Assembly: GCA_944380605.1 (NCBI GenBank)
Contig: CALWIA010000014.1
Location: 1-60,273, forward strand
Direction: 5' to 3'
Source: an uncultured Lachnospiraceae bacterium
GTDB lineage: Bacteria; Bacillota; Clostridia; Lachnospirales; Lachnospiraceae
Length of the DNA: 60,273 bases
Shown: in pieces, positions 15,092 through 22,868 of the stretch
Layout of the letters: each line of letters starts with the position of its first letter
Position numbering within the stretch: the stretch's first letter is position 1
The notes under the pieces: model-generated
Seen by the model: only the letters and a program-made list of their open reading frames with translations
The model's database searches: none
Told to the model about the DNA's origin: nothing
Made by a program: the position numbers and the translations under genes

Positions 15092-16606
15092 TTACACGTC
15101 CCGGCGCGTAAATCCCGCCGACTGCAGGAACCGGTCAAAATACATCCGGCCCTGGGGCGTGCATTTGAAGACGCCGGCGTCTTCCAGCACTCGTTCAAAC
15201 ACCAGACCCACCTCGTACTTTAAGATGTCCTGGACGTTTTCTTTGGTAATGGAATCGTATTTCGGCAGCACCTGGGCCGCCCAGTCCGCATGCTTGGCAA
15301 TGGCTTCGCAGGAAGCGATGTCCCGTCCTTCCGTTATGTATTCGCCTAACAGCGCCAGTTCTTCTTTCAGGCGGGAAGGCAGTACCGCCAGACCCATCAC
15401 CTCGATCAGGCCGATGTTTTCTTTTTTGATATGGTGCAGTTCCTGATGGGGATGGTAAACGCCCATGGGAAATTCTTCCGTGGTGATGTTGTTGCGCAGC
15501 ACCAGGTCCAGTTCATACATCTCCCCGTTTTTCCTGGCAATGGGAGTAATGGTGTTGTGCGGTTCTCCGTCGGTCTCGGCAAAGACAAAAGCCTCCGCGT
15601 CGGTGTAGCCTCTCCAGGCCTGCAGCACCTGATCTCCCAGTTCCACCAGCCGGTCTGAATCCCGGCTCCGCAGCCGCAGCACCGACATAGGCCAGTACAC
15701 GATACCGGCTTCCACGTCCTCAAATCCCGGCTTTTCATAGGCCTGCTCCATGCCGGCCCGAGCCATGGCAAAGGTGTAGCAGCCGCCCTGGAAATGGTCG
15801 TGGCTCAAAATAGAACCGCCCACAATGGGAAGGTCCGCGTTGGACCCTAGGAAATAGTGGGGGAACAGCTTTACGAAATCAAACAGCTTGGCAAAGGTGG
15901 CCTTCTCGATCTTCATGGGCACGTGGCGGCCGTTGAACACGATGCAGTGTTCGTTGTAATATACGTAAGGCGAATACTGGAAACCCCAGCGGCTGTTTTC
16001 GATGGTGATGGGAATGGGCCGGTGGTTGTTGCGGGCCGGATGGTTGGGCCGGCCGGCGTAGCCCTCGTTTTCCATGCACAGAAGGCACTTGGGATATCCG
16101 CTCTGTTTGGCCTTTTTCGCCGCCGCGATGTCCTTGGGATCCTTCTCCGGCTTGGACAGGTTGACGGTAATATCCAGCTTTCCGTACTTGGTATCCGCCG
16201 TCCATTTCATATCCCGGCAGACCCGGTAGCGGCGGATGTAGTCCGAATCCTGGCTCAGCTTGTAGTAGTAGTCCGTGGCCTCCTTCGGAGAATTTTCGTA
16301 GTGCTTCCAGAACGCGGCGGTCACCTCGCTGGGCCTGGGCATCAGACAGTTCATCAGCCGGGTATCAAACAGGTCCCGGTAAGTAACGGTATTCTCCGGC
16401 AGCACGCCGGTTTCCGCGGCATAGTCCAGAAGTTCCTTCAGAATCTCTTCCAGTTCTTTCGTTCCTTCCAGCTGTCCCGGATCCTCGTACTCGTCCATAT
16501 GCAGCGCGTCCAAAATCTGATTGGTCGCATAAATCCGATCGTCCTCTCCCAGCAGTCCCTTCTCCAGTCCATAGTCTGTCAGTCGTTTGATCGCTTCGTA
16601 AATCAT
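15092..16606 (-). CDS. galT: UDP-glucose-hexose-1-phosphate uridylyltransferase, Firmicutes type
   Basis: A 504-residue GalT of the longer, class II type found in Firmicutes. It swaps UMP between UDP-glucose and galactose-1-phosphate in the Leloir pathway. The HxH-type active-site motif is in GGSILSHDHFQGG, and the family sequence NNHRPIPITIENSRWGFQYS is clear. The start at 16606 has GGAGGG upstream; the open frame extends further 5' but that part is not GalT-like. galK and galE are not in the window. It lies 56 bp after the Gx transporter gene and 42 bp before the GH3 gene. Confidence 0.93.
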   Translation of the reverse strand: MIYEAIKRLTDYGLEKGLLGEDDRIYATNQILDALHMDEYEDPGQLEGTKELEEILKELLDYAAETGVLPENTVTYRDLFDTRLMNCLMPRPSEVTAAFWKHYENSPKEATDYYYKLSQDSDYIRRYRVCRDMKWTADTKYGKLDITVNLSKPEKDPKDIAAAKKAKQSGYPKCLLCMENEGYAGRPNHPARNNHRPIPITIENSRWGFQYSPYVYYNEHCIVFNGRHVPMKIEKATFAKLFDFVKLFPHYFLGSNADLPIVGGSILSHDHFQGGCYTFAMARAGMEQAYEKPGFEDVEAGIVYWPMSVLRLRSRDSDRLVELGDQVLQAWRGYTDAEAFVFAETDGEPHNTITPIARKNGEMYELDLVLRNNITTEEFPMGVYHPHQELHHIKKENIGLIEVMGLAVLPSRLKEELALLGEYITEGRDIASCEAIAKHADWAAQVLPKYDSITKENVQDILKYEVGLVFERVLEDAGVFKCTPQGRMYFDRFLQSAGFTRRDV

Positions 16607-16662
16607 AACCTTCCCTCCCGGTTTTATTGTTCCATACGGTCTGTTTTGCGGCCTGCGGCTTC

Positions 16663-17166
16663 TCACCGCGCCGCAGTCTGGATCCGCGCCGTCACCAGAC
16701 CGGCCAACAGTCCGATCAGCGCGCCGGCGATACAGCCTGCCGCCAGCAGCACCGGCAGATAGTAAAATACTTCCGCGGTTTCCACAATCAGCGCCGCCGC
16801 CGCCAGCTGTCCCACATTGTGGCCGACGCCTCCGATGATGCTGACACCTGTCTGGGAAAACCACCCGGTCTTTCTGGCAAGGATCATCAGCCCCAGGCTC
16901 AGCCCCCAGCCCGCCAGGCTGTACAGCATGCCGGACAGGCCGCTGAAGGTCAGCCCCGCCAGAAGGATCCTGGCCAGAGACACTGCCGCCGTTCCCCGGA
17001 CTCCGACCGTATAAAGTCCGGTGATGGTCACCAGATTAGCCAGCCCAAGCTTCACCCCCGGAATGGGGATAGGGACGGGAATCAGGGATTCCACATAGCT
17101 GAGCACAAAGGCCAGGCCTGTAAGCATGCCGTAAACCGCCAGCCGGCTGTGTCTTCTCCCGTTCAT
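16663..17166 (-). CDS. Gx transporter family / Hpre_diP_synt_I membrane protein
   Basis: A 167-residue membrane protein with about five helices, of the family annotated as heptaprenyl diphosphate synthase component I or Gx transporter, related to S-components of ECF transporters. Hallmarks are ESLIPVPIPIPGVKLGLANL, GGVGHNVGQLAAA and a Gly-rich end. The substrate is unknown and the prenyl-synthase name is misleading. In many Clostridia it sits beside ApbE and NusG-II-domain genes; here it precedes galT instead. The start at 17166 follows AGGAGG. Thirty-five in-frame upstream codons are low-complexity and rejected. Confidence 0.8.
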   Translation of the reverse strand: MNGRRHSRLAVYGMLTGLAFVLSYVESLIPVPIPIPGVKLGLANLVTITGLYTVGVRGTAAVSLARILLAGLTFSGLSGMLYSLAGWGLSLGLMILARKTGWFSQTGVSIIGGVGHNVGQLAAAALIVETAEVFYYLPVLLAAGCIAGALIGLLAGLVTARIQTAAR

Positions 17167-17214
17167 TCCCTCTGCCTCCTGTCGGTTTTCTGCCTGTGTT
17201 CCTTGCGCCTTTCG

Positions 17215-17310
17215 CTGCCTGGCGCAGTGCGCGCTCACGAACTTCGTTCGTTCGCTTACGGGCTTGCGCACGGTTCGGTTCGGAGTTTGCCTCGCTTCGC
17301 TCGGCCCGAA
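17215..17310. other. GC-rich region with nested inverted repeats
   Basis: Contains GGTTCGG near 17272-17278 pairing with CCGAACC near 17305-17312 around a loop with CTCGCTTCGCTCGG, plus ACGAA/TTCGT. No ORF or known RNA is recognised; it is the leader side of the Gx gene. Confidence 0.4.
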
Positions 17311-17318
17311 CCGGCGCT

Positions 17319-17344
17319 GGTATAATATCTTTCGATATTATACC
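17319..17344. promoter_or_regulatory. Perfect 11-bp palindrome between Gx gene and tRNA-Glu
   Basis: GGTATAATATC (17319-17329), loop TTTC, GATATTATACC (17334-17344). It embeds TATAAT on both strands, so it could be an operator or overlapping -10 elements. No good -35 accompanies it for the Gx gene. Confidence 0.5.
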
Positions 17345-17363
17345 ATAAAACGAATAAAAGTTC

Positions 17364-17392
17364 TTGCTTTTTGGAAAAAAACATGGTAGACT
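17364..17392 (+). promoter_or_regulatory. tRNA-Glu promoter
   Basis: TTGCTT (17364-17369), 17 bp, TAGACT (17387-17392), 36 bp before the mature tRNA 5' end. Confidence 0.65.
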
Positions 17393-17427
17393 ATCAAAGT
17401 TCCGTCCGATGACGGGCAGGGACAGAC

Positions 17428-17499
17428 GGCCTCATGGTCAAGCGGTCAAGACGACGCCCTCTCACGGCGTAAACCCGGGTTCGATTCCCGGTGAGGTCA
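17428..17499 (+). tRNA. tRNA-Glu(CTC)
   Basis: A 72-nt cloverleaf. The acceptor GGCCTCA pairs with TGAGGTC (one G-U) and the discriminator is A. The anticodon stem ACGCC/GGCGT holds loop CTCTCAC, giving anticodon CTC for codon GAG. The T arm CCGGG-TTCGATT-CCCGG is perfect. CCA is not encoded; a T-run follows at once. Confidence 0.95.
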
Positions 17500-17548
17500 T
17501 TTTTTCGAAACGCAAAGCGGAGTCATGCGCAATAGATGCGGAATCTAT

Positions 17549-17570
17549 GGAGCAATGGCTCCGTTTTTTT
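17549..17570 (+). terminator. Terminator downstream of tRNA-Glu
   Basis: GGAGC (17549-17553), loop AATG, GCTCC (17558-17562), then G and seven Ts. Confidence 0.7.
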
Positions 17571-17593
17571 ATGCCGGATCCATGGCAGGTACG

Positions 17594-17925
17594 GGCGAAA
17601 TTGAGATACGGCGGTCAGCAGCCGTGCAATGCCTGGCATAAATACCCTTGAAATTGAGATTTTTTAGTTGGCAGCCGTACATCCGCAGTAAAGTGACTGC
17701 TGAGATTGAGACATACGGTTGGTAACCGTACACGGCTCGATCTTTGCACGGTTGAAGCACGAAAACTGGGTCGCCAACCGTGTACCGCCTGTATTTTGCA
17801 CGCACGAAAACAGTAAACTACCACCGCTAACCGTACACACACTGACTTTGCACGGATACGATTGGGGGACTGTGCTCCCAACCGTACACAAAACCGCCGT
17901 GCCTCAATTCCAACCGTATCGAACA
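17594..17925. repeat. Degenerate ~52-bp tandem repeat array, about six units
   Basis: The anchor CCGTACA (or CCGTGCA/CCGTGTA) recurs at 17622, 17675, 17726, 17778, 17831 and 17882, with steps of 53, 51, 52, 53 and 51 bp. A last CCGTATC at 17914 is off-phase. TTGCACG recurs at 17744, 17796 and 17848 (52 bp apart exactly). ATTGAGA recurs at 17600, 17653 and 17705. Units combine AACCGTACAC with an inverted TTTGCACGGTT, so each is an imperfect palindrome separated by variable sequence. No coding frame is supported. The array fills the otherwise gene-free 17571-17925 between tRNA-Glu and the citrate lyase operon end. Confidence 0.8.
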
Positions 17926-17979
17926 CAAAACGGGAGCCGCTGCTCCGCAGATTTCTCATCTGTTTTGCAGCGGCTCCCG
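17925..17979 (-). terminator. Terminator of the citDEF operon
   Basis: Perfect 13-bp arms GCAGCGGCTCCCG (17967-17979) and CGGGAGCCGCTGC (17931-17943). Internal CAGAT/ATCTG pairing extends the hairpin, and TTTTGT follows on the minus strand. Confidence 0.85.
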
Positions 17980-17995
17980 CATCTGTATCCGAATC

Positions 17996-19555
17996 TTATT
18001 TGAATTCGTAGGGCTTGATCTCTCTTACCACATCCATAATAGTGCCGTCTCTGCCTTCGATGATGCCCACAATCCGGTCGCCGAACTGTACCGGATCCGG
18101 CTCGCCGGTCATGGCATAGGCCTTATCCCGCAGTTCCTCAATGGTACAGAAGGGCAGGTTCACGCCTTTCATGCACTCGATCAGATCCTGTCTTCTGGGG
18201 TTGATGGCGATGCCGTAATCGGTAATCACCACGTCTACCGTCTCGCCGGGAGTGGTCACGGTGGTCACGTTGGTGCAGATGGCCGGAATCCGTCCCTGCA
18301 GCAGCGGCGCGATGACGATGGTGCACTTGGCTCCCGCCGCCGTATCCGGATGGCCGCCCTGAGCGCCGGTGATTACGCCGTCAGAACCCACCACTACGTT
18401 GCAGTTGAAGTTGACGTCCACTTCCAGGGAAGCCAGAATCACAAAGTCCAGCTTGTTGACGTATGCGCCCTTGTTGAAGGGGTTGGCGTACTCGGAAGCG
18501 GAAATCTCAATGTGGTTGGGATTGTTCTTTATAGACTCAATGGCTCCCAGATCAAAATCCTGGGTGTCCACAATCTTGCGGATCAGTCCCTTGGCCAGCA
18601 GATCGCTGAGAGGCGTGGTGATGCCGCCCAGGCCCAGGCCCATATGAATGCCCCGCTCTTCCATGATCTTGCCCAGAGAAATGGCGGAAGCGATGGAAGC
18701 GCCGCCCGCGCCGGTCTGATAGGAAAATCCCTCTTTGAAATACGGCGTGTGAATCACAAACTGGGTGCAGTATTCCGCCATCATCAGCTTGCGCACATCG
18801 GTGGTAGGCTTGGCCGCGCCGGTGGCGATCTTGGCCGGGTTTCCGATCTCGTCTACCACGCATACATAGTCCACATGTACCATGGAAATGCTGGCGGGAA
18901 TGTTGGGGAAGGGCACCAGGCAGTCGGTGATGGCCACTACCTTGTCCGCGTACTCCGCGTCCACCATGGCGTAGGACAGCACGCCGCAGTCGCTCTTGCC
19001 GCCTACAGCCCGCATGTTGCCGTACTCATCGCAGGTGGGAGCGCCGATAAAGGCGATGTCAATATGGACCTCTCCGGACTCGATGGCCCGCACGCGGCCG
19101 CCGTGGGAACGCATAATTGCCAGATCCCGCAGTTTGCCGGTGGAAATAGCTTCTCCGATTTTTCCCCGGACGCCGGAGGACTGAATGCCCACAATGGTTC
19201 CGTCTTCAATGTAGGGAACGATGGGATCGTGAGCCTTGCCCAGAGAGCTGGCGCAGATGGTAATGTCCTTGATGCCCATGTTATGGATCTCTTCCATGAC
19301 CATATTCACCACGTAGTCGCCTTCGCGGAAATGGTGATGGAAAGAAAGGGTCATGCCGTCCCGGATGCCGCATTTAACCAGGGCTTCATGGATGTTTTCC
19401 ACCAGTTTGCTTCTCTTGGGGTCGCATACGGCATGTACCGTCGGCGCCGCTTTGGTATATTCATAATTGTCATAGGCGTACGCTCCCTCATAAACCTTCT
19501 TTCCGGTGGCGTCCAGTATTTCCTGTGGTATTTCTCTTCCTACTGCGTTGATCAT
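17996..19555 (-). CDS. citF: Citrate lyase alpha subunit (citrate:acetyl-ACP CoA-transferase type)
   Basis: A 519-residue CitF, the subunit that exchanges acetyl on the ACP for citrate to form citryl-ACP. Conserved stretches include MTLSFHHHFREGDYVVN, SSGVRGKIGE and FIGAPTCDEYGN in the first half, and YQTGAGGASIA and VITGAQGGHPDTAAGAKC further on. The start is ATG 19555, one base after the citE stop, so translation is coupled. The longer open frame upstream overlaps citE and is rejected. Last gene of citD-citE-citF. The holo-ACP-forming enzymes (CitX, CitG) and the ligase CitC are absent from this window. Confidence 0.95.
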   Translation of the reverse strand: MINAVGREIPQEILDATGKKVYEGAYAYDNYEYTKAAPTVHAVCDPKRSKLVENIHEALVKCGIRDGMTLSFHHHFREGDYVVNMVMEEIHNMGIKDITICASSLGKAHDPIVPYIEDGTIVGIQSSGVRGKIGEAISTGKLRDLAIMRSHGGRVRAIESGEVHIDIAFIGAPTCDEYGNMRAVGGKSDCGVLSYAMVDAEYADKVVAITDCLVPFPNIPASISMVHVDYVCVVDEIGNPAKIATGAAKPTTDVRKLMMAEYCTQFVIHTPYFKEGFSYQTGAGGASIASAISLGKIMEERGIHMGLGLGGITTPLSDLLAKGLIRKIVDTQDFDLGAIESIKNNPNHIEISASEYANPFNKGAYVNKLDFVILASLEVDVNFNCNVVVGSDGVITGAQGGHPDTAAGAKCTIVIAPLLQGRIPAICTNVTTVTTPGETVDVVITDYGIAINPRRQDLIECMKGVNLPFCTIEELRDKAYAMTGEPDPVQFGDRIVGIIEGRDGTIMDVVREIKPYEFK

Positions 19556-19556
19556 C

Positions 19557-20459
19557 TTACAAATCCCCCTCATATACGCCCGATGCCTTGGCCAGTGCGA
19601 TGGTTCTCTTTGCTCCGTCATAAAACGCAATATCGATCATCTTGCCGTCTACGGTAAATACGCCGATGCCCTGCGCCTTCTTTTCGTCGATCTCGCGCAC
19701 CACCTTCTCCGCGAAGATGATTTCCTTCTGGCTGGGCGTAAAGACCTTGTGAACGATGTCGATCTGTCTGGGATTGACCAGGGATTTGCCGTCAAAGCCC
19801 ATCATCTTGATCATCTTCACTTCTTCTTCAAACACGTCCATGGCGTCCAGATTGGTAAATACCGTATCCCAGCACTGCACGCCGGCGGCACGGGCCGCGA
19901 TGATCATATGCTGTCTGGCTCCCTGCAGTTCCACGCCGGTTCCCGTAATGGTCGTCTGCAGATCCTTGGTGTAGTCGCCGCCGCTTAAGGCGATACCGAT
20001 AAGGCGTTCCGAAGACTGGCAAACTTCCAGGGCATTGAGCACGCCCTTGCAGGACTCCAGCGCCGCCATCAAAAGGGTGGAGCCTTCCGGCCGGCCAAAT
20101 TCCCGCTCCGCCGCCAGCACGTGTTCCTCTACCGTATGGACGTCCTGGGCGCTCTCCGTCTTAGCAATACGAATGGTATCCGCTCCGCCGGCGACGCATA
20201 CGCGGATATCCTCTTTCCAGTGCGGCGTATCCAGGCCGTTGATGCGGACCACCCGCTCCACGCCCCGGTAGTCGATCTCCTGCAGCGCGTGATACAGGGA
20301 ATAGCGGGCCGCGTCCTTCTGGTTCTCCGCCACCGCGTCCTCCAGATCCAGCATAATGGAGTCCGGCTTATAGATGTAGGGGTCCTTGATCAGGCCCGGC
20401 TTCTGGCAGTTCAAAAACATCATGGATCTTCTCAGCCGTTTTTTATTGGGATGCATCAT
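19557..20459 (-). CDS. citE: Citrate lyase beta subunit (citryl-ACP lyase)
   Basis: A 300-residue CitE of the HpcH/HpaI TIM-barrel fold that cleaves citryl-ACP to oxaloacetate and acetyl-ACP. Visible motifs are RRSMMFLNCQKPGLI at the N-terminus, DSIMLDLEDAVAENQKDAAR carrying the acidic metal ligands, RINGLDTPHW, and GFDGKSLVNPRQI near the C-terminus. ATG 20459 overlaps the citD stop as ATGA, with GGAGGT 8 nt upstream. A second ATG follows at once (20456) and cannot be excluded. Confidence 0.95.
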   Translation of the reverse strand: MMHPNKKRLRRSMMFLNCQKPGLIKDPYIYKPDSIMLDLEDAVAENQKDAARYSLYHALQEIDYRGVERVVRINGLDTPHWKEDIRVCVAGGADTIRIAKTESAQDVHTVEEHVLAAEREFGRPEGSTLLMAALESCKGVLNALEVCQSSERLIGIALSGGDYTKDLQTTITGTGVELQGARQHMIIAARAAGVQCWDTVFTNLDAMDVFEEEVKMIKMMGFDGKSLVNPRQIDIVHKVFTPSQKEIIFAEKVVREIDEKKAQGIGVFTVDGKMIDIAFYDGAKRTIALAKASGVYEGDL

Positions 20460-20755
20460 CGTATTACACCTCCCCACGGAAGATTTTCAGTAATATCATT
20501 GGAACGGTACACGGCGCATTCCACTCTGGCTTTCAGCGTACAGTCCAGAGCCCCCTTGTCCACTACCGTTACCTTCGCGTCCCGGACCTCCAGCCGGTCC
20601 AGAGTTTCCAGCACCGTCGCCCGGATCTGGCGGCCGAACTGATGGATGACGCTGCTCTCGATGGTCAGATCAATGGATCCGCTGCCCGGTTCCACTGTCA
20701 CCTGGGCATCACTGGATTCCAGGGTGCCCGCCATGGCGGCTTTCTTGATTTCCAT
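20456..20755 (-). CDS. citD: Citrate lyase acyl carrier protein (gamma subunit)
   Basis: A 99-residue CitD. Its N-terminus AAMAGTLESSD places Ser14 where the phosphoribosyl-dephospho-CoA prosthetic group is attached in the Klebsiella enzyme. VVDKGALDCTLKARVE is the other conserved block. AGGAGGAG precedes the ATG. It is the first gene of the operon, which begins 55 bp downstream of a good promoter and faces a divergent LysR gene. Confidence 0.95.
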   Translation of the reverse strand: MEIKKAAMAGTLESSDAQVTVEPGSGSIDLTIESSVIHQFGRQIRATVLETLDRLEVRDAKVTVVDKGALDCTLKARVECAVYRSNDITENLPWGGVIR

Positions 20756-20809
20756 AGAAATTCTCCTCCTGCTTGTTGTAAATGTTGAAAACGGTTTCCT
20801 TTTGATGGT

Positions 20810-20838
20810 ATTGTATCACCCCAAAAACTATAAGGCAA
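20810..20838 (-). promoter_or_regulatory. citDEF promoter
   Basis: Minus strand TTGCCT (20838-20833), 17 bp, TACAAT (20815-20810). The AT-rich 20820-20880 segment between this and the LysR promoter is the natural place for LysR binding. Confidence 0.65.
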
Positions 20839-20895
20839 ATACAATTCCAATTATGTTTTTTATAAGAAAAAACCTATGGAAAATTGGCGGATTTC

Positions 20896-20924
20896 TTGCG
20901 TTTCAAAACCCGTTGTGCTATGCT
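20896..20924 (+). promoter_or_regulatory. Promoter of the cit-linked LysR gene
   Basis: TTGCGT (20896-20901), 17 bp, TATGCT (20919-20924), 29 bp before the ATG. Confidence 0.6.
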
Positions 20925-20953
20925 GAAACCAGAAAAAACAGGGGGAAAAGACC

Positions 20954-21865
20954 ATGAATACCAAACACGCGCAGTACATGCTGACGGTGCTGCAGGAAGG
21001 CAGCATCACCGCCGCCGCCAGAAAACTCTATATTTCCCAGCCGTCCTTAAGCCAGATGATCCGGCTGGTGGAAAAGCAGCTGGGCGCGCCGATTTTCAAC
21101 CGGAACACCGACCCCATTTCCCTGACCTACGCCGGACAGAAATACATGGACGCCGCCCGCCAGGTGCTGGCCATCAACCGCAACCTGGCCCGGGAAATCG
21201 AAGAACTCAACCAGGAAGAACAGGGCACCATCCGCCTGGGCATTCCGGTGCAGCGGGCCATGCAGCTGCTGCCCTACGTGCTGCCCAAATTCAAGACCCG
21301 CTACCCGTACGTGGATATCGATCTGCAGGAACACGGCTCCGCCGTGACCGAAACCCTGCTGCTGGAAGGCGGCGTGGACCTGGCCTGCCTGACCACCTAT
21401 CCCCGCAACCGGGAACTGACGTATATCCTGATTGAAAAAGAAGAACTGGTGCTGCTGACCAGCCGGGATTCCCGGATCGCGAAGCGGATCCCCTCCGGCA
21501 CCCCCATTGACATTCTGGAAGCCAGGGATGAGACCTTTATCTGCAGCAAGCCGGGGCACAGCGTCCGCGCTACCCAGGACGCCCTGTTTGCCTCCCGCAA
21601 CATGCACCCCCGCATCCTTATGGAAACCATCAGCATCGAGGTAGGAAAGCGCTCGGCCATCGCCTGCGACGCCGTGATGATCTGCCCCATCAACTATGTG
21701 GAAATGTCGCCGGAACTCTATCCCCGCTGCAGCATCTACCCCATCACCGGCATTGAAAACCCCAGAAGCCTGTACATCTGCCACCGCAAAGACCTGTATC
21801 TGACCCGGTACATGAAAGAATTTATCGACATCCTGCAGGCAGTGGAAATGCCGTATCTGCACTGA
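20954..21865 (+). CDS. LysR-family regulator, likely of citrate lyase operon
   Basis: A 303-residue LysR-type regulator. The N-terminal winged helix reads SITAAARKLYISQPSLSQMI (about 16-36), followed by the usual linker helix and a substrate-binding domain. GGGGGAAAAGACC precedes the ATG. It is transcribed divergently from citDEF with 198 bp between the starts, the standard arrangement for a LysR activator of its neighbour. Control of citrate fermentation by citrate or a related acid is an inference from context only. The gene ends before palindrome copy B. Confidence 0.88.
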   Translation: MNTKHAQYMLTVLQEGSITAAARKLYISQPSLSQMIRLVEKQLGAPIFNRNTDPISLTYAGQKYMDAARQVLAINRNLAREIEELNQEEQGTIRLGIPVQRAMQLLPYVLPKFKTRYPYVDIDLQEHGSAVTETLLLEGGVDLACLTTYPRNRELTYILIEKEELVLLTSRDSRIAKRIPSGTPIDILEARDETFICSKPGHSVRATQDALFASRNMHPRILMETISIEVGKRSAIACDAVMICPINYVEMSPELYPRCSIYPITGIENPRSLYICHRKDLYLTRYMKEFIDILQAVEMPYLH

Positions 21866-21900
21866 AAGCCGCCGTCTTCTCCGCATTAAAAACGTGTGCG

Positions 21901-21959
21901 TCCTCAGCGGAGCGTCTTTTTCATACGATAGAAAATGAAATTTCCTATCGTACAAAAAA
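21901..21959. repeat. Dispersed palindrome, copy B (with 21-bp conserved flank)
   Basis: Arms 21917-21936 and 21940-21959, again 20-3-20, with three mismatched pairs. The flank 21901-21921 is identical over 21 bp to 12853-12873. It lies between two convergent genes. Confidence 0.85.
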
Positions 21960-21983
21960 GCGGTACATGCCGTACCGCTTTTT
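21960..21983 (+). terminator. Bidirectional terminator, LysR / transglycosylase
   Basis: GCGGTAC (21960-21966), loop ATGCC, GTACCGC (21972-21978), flanked by AAAAAA and TTTTT, so it can serve both converging genes. Confidence 0.8.
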
Positions 21984-22006
21984 GTTATGCCGATCACCTT
22001 TATCCT

Positions 22007-22738
22007 TTACGGAGCCGCCGCCAGCTGTGCCGCCACCGTCTCTGCTACGGTTTCCGCCTCTTCGCTGGAAAAGTATCCGCAGGCTTCCATCCGTTCCACC
22101 ACCTGCAGCTGTCTCTGCGCCGCCAGGTCCGGATTCTTTGTCGGCGCGTACACCGAAGGCGCGTTGGGGATTCCGGCCAGCAGCGTGCTCTCATAATCGC
22201 TCATGGCTTCCGGCTCCTTGCCGAAATAGCCTTCGCTGGCCTCCGCTACACTGTAATATCCGTCGCCGAAATAGATGCTGTTGACATACAGTTCCAGAAT
22301 CTCTTCCTTGCTGTAATTTCTCTCCAGATCCATGGCCAGAAAAACTTCCGCCGCTTTCCGGGTCAGTTCCTTCTCCTGGCTGAAATACAGGTTCTTGGCC
22401 AGCTGCTGGGTAATGGTGCTGCCGCCTTCCACAAAGGCGCCGGCCTGTATATCGTGAATCAGCGCCCGGCAGATCGCTATGGGGTCCACGCCGCCGTGGC
22501 GGAAAAACCGCTTGTCCTCCACGGAAACCACCGCGTCCACATACACCTGGGGCAGTTCCTCATACTCCGTATATCCGTCCTTTTCCTGAATCGAAGCCAC
22601 CTTGTCCGCCAGGCTCACAGTCTCCACCGCTTCCCGGTAGAGCTGCCAGCCTTCGCCGGCAACGGCCAGACCGGAGCAGACAGCCGCGGTCAGGGCCAGG
22701 GCCAATATGCCTTTCAGGACTCTTTTGAAAACCTTCAT
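22007..22738 (-). CDS. Monofunctional peptidoglycan glycosyltransferase (GT51)
   Basis: A 243-residue membrane-anchored transglycosylase with no transpeptidase domain. One N-terminal helix (about 8-27) anchors it. GT51 motifs are in order: EDKRFFRHGGVDP (catalytic Glu74), GGSTITQQLAKN (105-116), RKAAEVFLAMDLE and NSIYFGDGYYSVAEASEGYF. It polymerises lipid II into glycan strands outside the membrane. AGGAG precedes the start. Monocistronic. Confidence 0.92.
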   Translation of the reverse strand: MKVFKRVLKGILALALTAAVCSGLAVAGEGWQLYREAVETVSLADKVASIQEKDGYTEYEELPQVYVDAVVSVEDKRFFRHGGVDPIAICRALIHDIQAGAFVEGGSTITQQLAKNLYFSQEKELTRKAAEVFLAMDLERNYSKEEILELYVNSIYFGDGYYSVAEASEGYFGKEPEAMSDYESTLLAGIPNAPSVYAPTKNPDLAAQRQLQVVERMEACGYFSSEEAETVAETVAAQLAAAP

Positions 22739-22868
22739 CGAACATCCGCTCCTTTCTCTGCTTCATGAACCCATTATAGCAGAGAAAATGTGAGAAATCT
22801 TTACTTATTTTCCAATATTCTCCGAACGTTTTCTGACAAATTCTGACAAAATTCTTACGCTCCGGCCC

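Noticed and set aside
17594..17925. CRISPR array
   Set aside because: Spacing is regular but the repeated parts are short and diverged, no two repeats are identical over 25 bp, and no cas gene is in the window.
18350..19657. 435-codon plus-strand ORF opposite citF
   Set aside because: Antisense shadow; the citF reading has full family similarity, operon coupling and a terminator.
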